A stretch of DNA of 64,000 bases from Crossaster papposus (Eukaryota; Echinodermata; Asteroidea; Velatida; Solasteridae), in assembly GCA_037893245.1 (NCBI GenBank), contig JBAIAA010000869.1, positions 23,361-87,360 of the forward strand. The letters are read 5' to 3'. The stretch's first letter is position 1, and each line of letters opens with the position of its first letter. The notes beneath the pieces were generated by a model. That model searched no databases and was not told the DNA's origin. It saw only the letters and a program-made list of their open reading frames with translations. The translations under genes were made by a program, and so were the position numbers. Positions 1-9,956 of this stretch are shown here, piece by piece.

Positions 1-1628
1 ACCTAAGATGATGGGACCCTAAAACGATGGGACCGTCTCCGAGACATAAAACTCCCCAAGCTGCAAGGAAGTAACATCCCACATGTTACACTGATGATTG
101 GGGTAAACGTCCCAGCCGCGTCTACTCCCCTACAGCAAAGTTCGTGAACCATATGCCATCAAGTCGCCACTTGGTTGGCTTGTGTATGACCTTCCCGGGA
201 AGTTGAAAGGCCAGAATGACGTAAATGTCAACTTTTGCCACATTGACAATGCTACTTTGCAGAACACCCAAGACAGCCTTGAACAACAGTTCAGGACCTA
301 TGTGAACATGGAGTTTGCTGAGAGACTGAGCGATGGCCAACAGCATCCTTTGGCAGATGACAAGACATTCCTTGAATCATGCTACAGTCACACGGTCATA
401 TACGGATCTTGCAGACGCTGCGGATTTTTTTTCCTAAAAAAATCCGCAGAATCCGTATCTATCCGTAATGGATCCGCAGCATCAGCCAGGATCCGCAGAA
501 TTATTTTGAAAATCTCAAAATATTTTTTTAATTTCCCACGGATAAAAAATCCGTAAAAAATCCGCAATGCATCCGTAATTGTCCGTAATATACGTAACTC
601 TCCGTAAACTATCCGTATTTCTTCCGCAGTCAACAGTCTGGGAGACTTTCACCATCAGAACTGTCTTCTTCTTGAACCCTCTTGGGCGGAACTTTTCCTG
701 ACTTGCGAGACATCTTGTGAAATTTGTGAAAAATAGAGCAGAACTTGTCCTCTTGGCATCCAAAATGCGACTGAAATGGCGTCGCGTACGCTGCTCATGA
801 AAATCGGAAAATGCGAACGCGAAAGTAAACTGCATCTTTCCGTAAGTCTCCGTATCTCTCCGTAAGTCTCTGCAAGTCTCCGTAAGTTATCCGAAAGTCA
901 TCCGTAACTATCCGCAGCATCCGTAAAAATTTGATGTCACCTGCCGCAATTGTTTTTCATTTAGGCGTAAATGTCCGTATTTATCCGTAATTCATCCGCA
1001 ATTATCCGTATTTCATGGCTAATTTAACTTTTCTGCGCAGTTTTTAAGTGATTTTCTGCGGATAAAAAATATAAAAAATCCGCAGCATACGTAATTGACC
1101 GTGTGACTGTAGCATGAAATCATGAACGAATCTGTGACCAAGATAGATAGACACTATCAGACCGCTTTGCCAGTTCGTGACATAAGTTTGAAGTTGACTG
1201 ACAGCCGTCTCCAAGCAGAAATGTATGCCGGACGCCTGCGAAAAAAAGGCTGTTGAAGAATGATACTCTAAAGAAGCAGTATATCGATTTCATGACAAAT
1301 CTAGTCGACTAAAGATATGCAGAAAAGGTGCCACAAAGTGAATCAAGGAGAGATGGTCGAGTGTGGTATGTTCCATAACATGAGATCTACCATCCACGCA
1401 AACCTGACAAAATCAGAGTTTTCTTGAACTGCCCTGCGCAAGTTGCAGGCACTCTTTATCGATCAACTGGTGCAGTGACCAGACATGACCAATCTCTTGT
1501 ATGGGGTCCTCCATCCGATGGCGGCAACATCCAATTGCTGTGATGGCAGATATAAAATCGATGTTCTATTAAGTATGAGTCAACCGGGAGGACCGTGACA
1601 TGATGCGTTACCTATGGCTCGGCTGATT
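1..1628 (+). pseudogene. BEL/Pao pol: protease end to RT N-terminus, broken
   Basis: Around 50-180 the translation contains a BEL protease tail (VTLMIGVNVPAA, then EPYAIKSPLGWLVYD after a frameshift). The following linker (182-378) resumes after the MITE at 1116 with MNESVTKIDRHYQTALPV. At 1260-1600 come AEKVP, WYVP, EIYHPRKPDKIRV, DMTNLLYGVL and REDRDMMRYLWLG, the N-terminal RT half with several stops. The RT region carrying the catalytic aspartates is absent, because sequence from about 1629 is something else. Confidence 0.8.
379..1115. mobile_element. MITE rich in TCCGTAA/TCCGCAG words
   Basis: The ends are inverted repeats: ATGCTACAGTCACACGGTCA at 379 and its reverse complement ending at 1115. 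The interior has no coding sequence but a dense, degenerate repetition of TCCGTAA and TCCGCAG. It interrupts the BEL pol frame between LE and IMNESV. The flanks GAATCATG (left) and GAAATCATG (right) suggest an 8-9 bp target duplication with one base lost. The superfamily is not certain. Confidence 0.75.
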
Positions 1629-1860
1629 TCTTGTACCAGGGTAATGGCTTTATCTTTATCTTTATGTTTATTACATTTTTCGGGATATACAAAATTAGAG
1701 AACAATTACAAATAACACTGATCAAGAAACATAACAAAAAACATAACAGAAGACAATACCCAAATAGCTCCCGCAGGATTACCCAAAAGAAACAAGTTTC
1801 TGTCGAGGGGCTCTCCAAACTAATTGGATAATACATTTAAGGGTAAATAGATTAGATAAC
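1629..1860 (-). repeat. Probable retroposon tail inside BEL pol
   Basis: BEL coding sequence stops at about 1628. The following 230 bp are AT-rich, with a repeated TTTATC block at 1650-1668. Read on the minus strand this looks like the microsatellite tail of a non-LTR retroposon. No coding domain is visible and the identity is a guess. Confidence 0.35.
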
Positions 1861-1879
1861 ACCTTCTGTGAGTACTGAT

Positions 1880-2590
1880 TTCAGAAAATCACCGACTTAT
1901 ACATTTTACCTGATGGCACTTGTTACCTCAGCACTGTATCTCCCTTCGGTGTCACTTGCGGTCTTTCTCAGCGCATAATTGGCGCAACTTGGTGACGAAA
2001 CTGCGCCAAAAAAGTGCACCGACATTCGATAATCATGCACTTCAGCGTCGAGCTCCGTATATCATCCAGTCGGAGTGACTTCGCCATTCGTATTGAAGGA
2101 TAAGATGATCTGGCAAACCCTGTTCCAAGAGCGAATAGGCTGGGATGAACCAATACCAGAAAAAACCCAAGCAGAGTGGCATAAATGGTTAAGGACATGC
2201 TAAATCTAGATGACGTGAAGCTCAACCGTTGCTTCCAGCCCACACAAATGTCTCGAGTAGCCCCCTCGAAGGCGCACTGCAGCCACGTCAGCGGTTCGCC
2301 AGAATGACATGATGCAGAGAGAAATGACATTGAACATTGACAAGACCACTTTTTTGACAGATAGCCAAGCTGTCCTGAAGTACATTGCAAACAAAACTGC
2401 CATTTGTTTGTGACCAACAGAATTGCAGTGATGAATGATGGCTCAGATTATCTCAGATGTACCCTCGAAGTCGAATCAAGCTGACCATGCCTCCCGTGGT
2501 CTTGACGCAAAGGAACTTCTCCACAAGACAGAGTGGCTGAATGGTCGCATTGAATGCTACCCCCCAGCCACAAACCAACTACCATATAAA
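1880..2590 (+). pseudogene. BEL/Pao pol: connection and RNase H, broken
   Basis: Translated fragments match the BEL region after the RT: SSVYHPVGVTSPFVLKDKM and ERIGWDEPIPEKTQAEWHKW at 2060-2200, then TFLTDSQAVLKYIANKT (an RNase H motif with the catalytic aspartate) at 2345-2400. DVPSKSNQADHASRGLDAKE follows at 2456-2515. The pieces lie in different frames with stops between them, so nothing functional is left. Confidence 0.8.
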
Positions 2591-2599
2591 ATACGTATT

Positions 2600-3597
2600 T
2601 GGGCGTCCCTGTGTCAAATTCGACCCTTCAAAAACGCAGACAAAACAACATTTTACGGGAAGGGTGTAGGGAATGAAAACAAACTTATTCACAGTATTTC
2701 CGTTTTTCCAAAACCTCTGGTAGAATCCCCGAACCCAGTGTTTATCAAACGCCACAAGTGTGACCACTAATCCTGTAATCCCCTAATTATAAGAGTCCAG
2801 CCGAAAATGAAGGCTTTTGTGCACCAAAGCGCCCCAGTAAATCTGCTTCTTTTCTTCGCAATAAACTGTCCACACCCTCGTGCACCTTGTTGGCTCCTGG
2901 CACCTGACACCCGGCTCACGGACCTGTGTTGTCTCGTCTGTGCCGGTGTCACTGTTTTGGACTGTATCCAAGCAAGTGTGCCGTCTACAACAGATAATTA
3001 TTAACAAAATACAAAATAATCCCTAGCACAAACTCGTCTCCGATTTCTATGAACACTAACTACTGCTGAACGACTACATTCTCATTGAGCTTCACATTTC
3101 TTGAAAGACAAAACCAGAAAATTTCACTCCTTATATTACAACGACGACTCATTATCATAAACAATCTACTTATCCGCAATCAAATTTAGCGAATAATAAG
3201 TAATAACCAGGCTATACCTCAATTAAATCCAGTTAATTAATGACAATTCATCATAAACTCTAATTCATCCAAACATTGGCATATCACACAAATTACCATA
3301 CTTCCGATAGGGTCCTGTTAGCCTGGATTATAATGTCTCGCGACCATTCCTGGTCTCAAAACTTTGCTTTTCGCAGCTCCAAAATGTCGTGTCGCTCGCG
3401 ATTAACAATCTCTGTTTTTATTAATTTCACGGGGATCTATATCTCTCCATCGCCTGACTACGGCACAATTTATTTAGCAAACTAGGATCAGTAAATTAAC
3501 ACAATACAAGACAAGAGTTTCCACAGATTATTCAAATTTATTCATAGATATTCATTAACATGGTCGGCCAACTTCATCACGCCAGCTATGGGTAGGC
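2600..3597. other. Spacer inside the BEL element, no gene recognised
   Basis: This kilobase separates RNase H from integrase, where BEL elements normally have about 150 codons of continuous pol. No BEL motif is visible. The part at about 2865-2990 has an AATAAA at 2870 and GC-richer sequence, and the rest (3000-3560) is AT-rich. It may be another insertion, but no terminal repeats or target duplication were found. Confidence 0.4.
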
Positions 3598-4846
3598 TTG
3601 TACACACACAGGTATTGTTGCATATGTCGAACAAGCATAACAGGACAAACTATGTACAAGGGTCAACAGGGGAAATATATAAAACAGAAAGAAAAACAAA
3701 GAATATATCTAAAAGAAACTAAATCGGGCATCATCCGTGACACTCATTCTTCCCAAGAATTACCTTGTGTTACCAGAAGGTTGGACATCAGTTCTTGCAG
3801 AACTGAAACAGGCCTATTGGATCATCAAGGCCAGTGTCACAAAACATCCTTAATCGCTGTGTACTGTGCAAAAGGAATCAACAGAGAGTTGGCACTCAAA
3901 AGATGGCCGACTTGCCAGTTTGCCGGGAGCATCCTGAACACCCTGCATTTACCCACAATGGAGTTGACGACTTCGGACCATTTGACATCAAACATGGCTG
4001 TACCACCAGAAAACGGTACGGTGTGGTGTTTACTAATTGCCTATCCAGCAGGGCACGCAGTGCACATCGAAGTTGCAGAATCATTGAACATGATTTCTTG
4101 TATTGATCCACTGCTCCGCTTCATATCCCGACGAAAATGTGTGAAAGAGATACGTTCAGACACTGGCACTAATTTTGTTTGTGCAAACAGAGAGCTACAA
4201 TGTGCTATGAACGAGTGGAATGCTGACGAGATCACCACATTTGCAGCCAATCGTGGTACCAAATGGGTGTCCAATCCACCTGGTGCCTGTCATCACGGTG
4301 GAGTGTGGTAGAGACAGATCCTAACAATACGCAAGAATCTGAACTCGATCCTCGAAGAACAATTCATTTGAACGACCAGGAGCGAGGAGCAATTGAACAC
4401 ATTCATGTGTGAGGTGGAGGCAATCATAAACAGCAGGCCTCTAACCAGATCATCTAATGACGACCCTACCGACCTCAGTGGAAGTCATCACCCACAATGC
4501 CCTGCTGCAGCTGAAACCCGCTGCAAACCCCATCCTGGCAAGTTCTGCCTGGAGGACCAGTACGCAAGGAGACGCTGGCGCCAGGTGCAGTATTTGGCTT
4601 ACCTGTTTAGGGAAAAGATGGGTCAGAGAGTATCTACCGTCCCTCCAGCAGCGTCAGAGATGGATGCAACCGAAGAGGAATCTACAGACAGGCGATGTAG
4701 TCCTCATCGCAGATGACCAGGCTCCACGCAACTCATGGCTGATGTGAGTTGTGCTGGACATTCACCCTGACAAACACGGTGTTATGCGAAGTGTCAGAGT
4801 GAAAACCAAAACAGCCATGATAGTGCTGCTACCTAATAATCACTAA
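3598..4846 (+). pseudogene. BEL/Pao integrase, frameshifted
   Basis: The zinc-binding region (ELKQAYWIIK...CVLC, 3790-3880) leads into the DDE core: MADLPVCREHPEHPAFTHNG, then VDDFGPF with the first aspartate at about 3968. KEIRSDTGTNFVCANREL (second aspartate) and NPPGACHHGGVW follow to 4310, then MCEVEAIINSRPLTRSSNDD (4405-4465), YARRRWRQVQYLAYLF (4560) and DDQAPRNSWLM (4713-4745). At least five frame changes or stops are needed to read it through, so it is inactive. The domain order confirms BEL/Pao. Confidence 0.85.
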
Positions 4847-4849
4847 ACT

Positions 4850-5165
4850 GTGCATGCTATGGGAACACGAGACTTGTGCATGTTTTGTGACTTGAAATTT
4901 GAGCATGATTTGCTAAGAATATTTCATGGTTAAACACGTTGGATAGTCCAGATTCATAGGATACTTGATTACTGATCACTTGATTACCGATCACTTGAGA
5001 ATTACTGAATGCTTATATAAGTACTGATCAGTGTAATACACCAAACACTAATTCGCATGTGTTCCTATTTATTACTTGAACAGACTCGAACAGAACATTG
5101 AACATTTGGACAACAGAAGAGATTAATAAACTACTGTGGATTTTGTGGTTGTATTGTTATGTACA
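4850..5165 (+). repeat. Candidate 3' LTR of the BEL element
   Basis: This non-coding stretch follows the integrase stop. TATATAA lies at 5014-5020 and AATAAA at 5125-5130, spaced as expected for LTR promoter and polyadenylation signals. There is no second LTR in the window to align with, so the edges are approximate. Confidence 0.45.
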
Positions 5166-5690
5166 CTCATCAGCATAAGAGGCATTTGTGAACTCTAATA
5201 TTTACTCTTTTAGAGATCATTGGAAACTGATTTATTCGCCTTCTCCAGTGCGACCGGGGCCGGAATGTAGTTTCCAAGATTCTCTAATATGCTAATTTTA
5301 AACCTTGCCATTATTACCTTTGTTCTTTGTTTACATTGTATGTAGTTTTGTTTACATTGTATGTAGTTTGCATAATATCTGCGTGTTTGCGTGCGACCTT
5401 TAATGCTTTGTTCCTTGACCTAAGTAGTGATTAGCAATAGCATACGAAGCGCGCGATCACAAAAGATTATAGGGCGATTTCACTCACGTGGAGAGACTAT
5501 ACACATCCTAGTCAAACTGAGTTTTGTGTACACGGTCTAAAACCGTCTTTTACCTAACGATCTAAACTGACAAACTGGAGATTTATAAGATCCATCAAAT
5601 GATCCAGAACATAGTTGAAGAGCTGTTGTTATATTAAATGAAGTAACTGTTGTCGTTCCCATAACATCTGGCGTGTAACTGACTGTTGAA
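5166..5690. other. Non-coding DNA with a small tandem duplication
   Basis: No gene is seen. A 21-bp direct duplication built on TTTACATTGTATGTAGTTT lies at 5326-5370. Confidence 0.5.
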
Positions 5691-5694
5691 ATTG

Positions 5695-6122
5695 TTGGTC
5701 GACGAAACTGAATTTCCGTGAACATTGTGAATAAGCCGGATCGATTGGTGCGATATTGACTGTCATGACTGTAAAAACTGTGAGTTAATTTCACTAGATC
5801 GTTAGAGTATGAAGACGTGAAGTGGAACCAGGGTTTGAATAATTGTGAACAGTGAATATAACACTGTCTATAATGTTTCACGCTTGCACGGCACCGGCAT
5901 GAAGTCAAACTAGATGATGATGCCTAGCGGCGATGTCCAGTCAACTTTCTAAGATTCTGTTCACAATTATTTAATTAAACCCTAGTTCCACTTCATGTCT
6001 TCATACTCAAACGTTCTGAAATTAATTTAGTTTTTACAGTCGTATCACAGTCAATGTCGTACCACGATCGATCCGGCTTATTCACGATGTTCACGAGGAT
6101 TTAGTTTCGTCGATCAACAATC
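5695..6122. repeat. Inverted repeat, two arms of about 155-165 bp
   Basis: The left arm (5695-5850) reappears in reverse complement at 5958-6122. Shared landmarks include GATCGATCCGGCTTATTCAC and CCACTTCA.GTCTTCATACTC. The arms are roughly 85 percent alike with about 110 bp between them. The right arm leads directly into the Gypsy remnant at 6.4 kb, so it may be leader or LTR sequence of that element with a flipped second copy beside it. Confidence 0.7.
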
Positions 6123-6379
6123 TCAGCACACAAGGAGGTCCTGGACGGTTTGAAAAAAACTTTCCAAGGATGAAGTGAGGCAGGTGCAGACGCACCTCAA
6201 GATGGAATGGTGAGAGGATAATAGGCTTAGCCTCCTGCGCAATATCAAGCCATATCTGTCCTGTGAAAAAGTGGAGGGATCTGATGATGAGAGCTAGTAG
6301 CCCTATTGCAGCTACCCATCTTCATTAAGGAGAATTGTTTTTGTCTGTCAACAAAGCACAAGTAGGAAGCTGGTTGGAA

Positions 6380-8130
6380 AGAGGTGTGTGGTCAGGTGTC
6401 TGATAAACGAGGTACCGACGACGGCTCTCTGGGACACAGGTGCTCAAGTGTCAATAATCAGCACCTCCTGGGTAAATAGCAGCCTAAGGGACACTCCTAT
6501 CCGACCCATCTCCGAGCTTCTTGATTGTTCTGCAAATGGTGTATACTACCTTTAAGGGCCGCCAATGGGACCACAATCCCATTCTCCGGGTGTATTGATT
6601 TCAGTATTGTCCTACTGTCAGAAAAGCCCAACGAAATCCTCACCCAGTTTTCTGCTCTTGTGACTGAAGACCCCCTCAATCACCCCATCATTGGTTACAA
6701 CGTCATCGAAGAGCTAGTTAAGTCATGTGGAAAAGATGCCAGTGACACTCTGCTAGGAGCAATGACCAATTTAAGACAGGACCGAGCCAAGACGATTGTG
6801 CAGCTAGTGCAAATGCAAGAGCCTGAAACACTCTGTACGGTAAGGACAGAAAAGCAAAACGCTGTCATACCTAAGCAAAGTTCAGTGGGAGTTAGGTGTC
6901 GTGTCCATGCCGGTCTGCGAGACAACACGACGGCACTGTTTGAACCAGATGGGGAGCAACAGTGGCCAAATGGTATTCTAATTGCGGAGTCAGTTGTGAG
7001 CATGGCATCATGTCTTCTTGTCCTGTAGTGATTCGTGTGAAGAATGTTACCAACCGTGACATAACTTTGCCCCGAGTAGGAGTCAACTCGGCAGAATTGA
7101 GGTAGTAAATTCATTATACTTCATTAATTTATCCACCTTCCGCATCAGTGTGGAGAGAAACCCAAGCCCAAGCATGCACCACATCAGCTCAGTGACAACA
7201 TCCACACCAGCTGCAGACGAGTGGATACCCGCTTTGGATCTGAGCCATCTTTCAACCCATTAGAGGACAGTAGTAGAAAGGGTACTGAGAGAGGAATCTG
7301 CAGCATTTGACAGGGATGACACAGACCTTAGGTGCATACAAGACCTGCAAATGAAGATCCAACTTCGCGTCGAGGAGCCTGAGTACAAGACATTTGTGTC
7401 CATCCCTAGACCGATGTGTCAAGAAGTTTATACCTTTTTGTCATACCTCATCACAAAGTCGACGTCATCCTATGCATCACCAGTGGTCTGCGTAAGGAAG
7501 AAGGATGGATCCCTGAGACTATGTATGGACTACCGTGGCCTCACTCGCAAGCTGGTAACAAGTGGTTTTCAACCCTGGATCAAGGAAAGGTGTATCACCA
7601 AGGTTTTGTGTCGGAACAGTGTCGCCACTTGACTGCCTTCATCACACCGTGGGGATTGTATGAATGGGTTCGAATTATATTTAGGCTTACCAACGCCCCT
7701 GCTGTCTTTCAACGCTACATGAAAACGTGTCTGGATGGTATCAACGGGGACATCGCACTGAATTACCTGGATGATGTGCTGGTCTTAGGTGAGGGTTTTC
7801 AGAGCCATTTGGAGAACCTGCGGACAGTCCTCATGCGCCTCAGAGAGCAAGGGGTTAAACTCAGGCCAAAGAAGTGCAGCCTCTTTTAGCAAGAAGTCCG
7901 CTATTTTGGCAGACTGGTTTCCAGTGAAGGTCACCGTTTGGACCCTGCAGATGTCATGTCTGCTTTGAAGTCCCTAAGCGAAAGACATCTGGCAACTGCA
8001 GGAGATGTGAGGAAGTTTCTGGGTCTGGTGGGATATTATCGCAGCTACATTAAAGGCTTCTCGGCCATCGCCAAGCCATTGTATGCCCAGCTAAAGCTCA
8101 AACCGCGTTTGCAGCCTACAACTGGCCAGA
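6380..8130 (+). pseudogene. Ty3/Gypsy pol remnant (protease-RT)
   Basis: A retropepsin with ALWDTGAQVSIIS lies at about 6424-6462, followed by NHPIIGYNVIEELVKS. The RT starts at about 7340: STSSYASPVVCVRKKDGSLR, then MDYRGLT. About 25 residues between the DYRGL block and KWFSTLDQGK are missing. FITPWGLYEWVRI, TNAPAVFQRYM and the catalytic YLDDVLVLG (about 7759-7785) follow, then DVRKFLGLVGYYRSYIKGFS. Similarity fades at about 8130, before RNase H and integrase. Frameshifts at about 7540 and a stop at 7887 make it dead. Confidence 0.85.
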
Positions 8131-8395
8131 AAAGAACCAAGACAAACAGTCGAATCTCAACGAGGGCATTACAACTCAACCACACTGTTGCCGTAGTGTT
8201 TGAAATTGATCATCTGGGCATCAGCCAGATTGATTATGTTTACTATCTGATGATAAGCTTTTTGCTTTTCTTTTTTTAAATTATTTTACTTGCACTGATT
8301 CGATATGCCAAGGAGACTTTCTGGTCCTCGCCTCTTCGCAACCATTTTGTTGCGGCATGACGAGGAGTCTAGTCGTACAATAGGCACACGTATAC
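8131..8395. other. AT-rich sequence after the Gypsy remnant
   Basis: No recognisable gene or LTR is seen. A pyrimidine-rich run lies at 8258-8277. Confidence 0.4.
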
Positions 8396-8627
8396 CAGGG
8401 ATGTAGTCGAGTCCATCACAAGTCCATGCAAGTCCCTGTAAGTCCCTGCAAGTCCATCACAAGTCCTTCAGTTCCAATTCAAATCACAAGCTATTCAAAT
8501 CAGCTTTGACAAAAGCATTCCTTTGTCATTGTTCATCCAGTTACTTGTGACTGCCTTTATGAAGGGACTTGTGACTGGCTTCACGAAAGGACTTGAACAG
8601 ACTTGCAGGGACTCGACTACAACCCTG
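8396..8627. mobile_element. 232-bp MITE with CAGGG ends (hAT-like)
   Basis: The ends CAGGGATGTAGTCGAGTCC (8396) and the inverse ending ...GACTCGACTACAACCCTG (8627) form an imperfect TIR. Sub-terminal copies of a roughly 10-bp word AAGTCC(A/C)TGC run inward from both ends in opposite orientation. CAGGG termini are typical of hAT elements. No clean 8-bp target duplication could be read, so the superfamily is tentative. Confidence 0.7.
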
Positions 8628-8948
8628 ATAGGCCTTCAGCTGAGTGTTCAAATTCGTTTGTTTCGATCCAGCAAGAGTGGGTGTACATTTTCTGAACAGT
8701 TCCGACTAAATAAATGACTCTAGATTACTAGAAAAATAGTTCTCCACATATCCTGCAGTTATTTAATAATCCTGCTGCAAAGAGCGAACTATTTTGGCAT
8801 CAGGGAATTTGAAGACGTAATGCGCCATGTTACAAAATCCGTTCGCGAATGACGCAATCGCATCACGTGTTACGAATTGTCCAATCCCACACGAGTTTGT
8901 CCGTGCGGGGTCGACGGTCATGACATGACCTACACTTTTCATAAAACA

Positions 8949-9170
8949 TGGCGACGTCTACTGCAGGCGGTGCGTCAACGTCGCCGACCGACGTAAAGCA
9001 AAAGAATATGTGACTAGTTTGAAGTGTTATATGCACGTTGAATCTGTAAAATTAGAAAAAGTTGAGACCCTCACAAGTCTCAGATGGGATAGATATACTT
9101 CCAGTTCCAAAGAGTGGCTTAGGTTCAGCGGCAGAGATCGCGAAATTGCCGAACATGCCCAACGTGGGCC
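8949..9170 (+). other. Possible N-terminal exon of a nuclease-type transposon protein
   Basis: An ATG in the context AAAACATGGCG at 8949 opens 21 codons. After a frame change, 9020-9165 reads as a coherent stretch (KCYMHVESVKLEKVETLTSL, then DRYTSSSKEWLRF and REIAEHA). The pattern of a Cys/His pair, a DxxW-like segment and EIA resembles the N-terminal region of the protein family whose C-terminus follows at 9957-10733. This is inference from pattern only; it could be an unrelated host exon. Confidence 0.3.
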
Positions 9171-9176
9171 TTCTTG

Positions 9177-9915
9177 ATGGGGTCAGACAAGTCGACCGTC
9201 GACTCGGGACAAGTCGGCCGTTGAGACAATTCGCCCGTTGAGACAACTCGACCGTATGTCCGATAAATGTAAAGACAAGTCGACCGTTGAGACAAGTCGA
9301 CTCGCCTGCTTTTAGGATAGTAGCGGGAATTTTGACAGCGGCTGATCGCCGTTTGGGAGTTATGATACATGAGGTTTTTGTTTGTTCGGGCCGGTTGATA
9401 TACGGCTGGGGTTGCCGCTGGGCGAGATGATAGGTTTAGCTGCTTTAGTTTAGGAAAATGGTGGTTTACCTTGTAAACTAAGAGTAGACTCTTAGTTTAC
9501 AAGGTAAACCACCATTTTAAGAGGTACATTGGGCATTACATATATGCCTTTTGTTGCATATAACAGAGCCGATATATCGCAGTGTGATTGTCCGTGCACA
9601 TCGTTCGTTTTTGTCTGGCCTGTGTGCGCACTTATCCCCGGCCAACGTAGCCGTACCGTGCACGGTGGCATCGTTTTTACCGGGCCTGTGCGCTAACTTA
9701 TCCCATCCCCGGTCGGTCAACGAGGCCGTACTGTGCACGGTGACGTCGTTTTTGATGCGCTGGTGCGCATGCAGTTTGGGATTCGGTACCGTTCATGCAC
9801 GCATCAGACCGGCCATTGCGTTAATATTATTTCATAATTTGTGTATTTGTCTTGAGTCGAGTTGTCTCAACGGTCGACTTGTCTCGAGTCGAGTTGTCTC
9901 AACGGTCGACTTGTC
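9177..9915. mobile_element. Foldback/MITE with GACAAGTCGAC terminal arrays
   Basis: The left end has several copies of GACAAGTCGACCGTTGA and GAGACAACTCGACC (9188-9303). The right end has the same words inverted (9853-9919). The interior holds a roughly 75-bp tandem repeat (about three copies, 9590-9790, around CCGTGCACGGTGNCGTCGTTTTT) and a perfect hairpin at 9455-9518. TTCTTGAT occurs just outside both ends, a possible 8-bp target duplication, although extra bases lie between it and the TIRs. It has no coding capacity. Confidence 0.65.
9455..9518. repeat. Perfect 31-bp hairpin with 2-bp loop
   Basis: The arms run from AAAATGGTGGTTTACC to CTAAGAGT, then AG, then the exact inverse. It could extrude as a cruciform or form a strong RNA stem. 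Perfect arms imply a recent origin or conversion. Confidence 0.9.
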
Positions 9916-9956
9916 TGACATTCTTCTTGATCTGCATTATGAAGAAGCACGTGAAG

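Larger units (their letters stand above)
1..5165 (+). mobile_element. Decayed BEL/Pao LTR retrotransposon
   Basis: Scattered but collinear BEL/Pao pol fragments run left to right: protease end, start of reverse transcriptase, RT-RNase H connection, RNase H, integrase, then an LTR-like 3' end. The order and the conserved phrases (WYVP..EIYHPRKPDKIRV; FTHNGVDDFGPF; MCEVEAIINSRPLT; DDQAPRNSWLM) are characteristic of BEL/Pao rather than Gypsy. Stops, frameshifts and at least two insertions break it, and gag and the 5' LTR lie left of the window. The catalytic core of the RT is missing. It is an old, immobile copy. Confidence 0.85.

Noticed and set aside
5537-5908. 123-codon minus-strand ORF
   Set aside because: Much of it lies in the arm of an inverted repeat; no motif was recognised and there is no supporting context.
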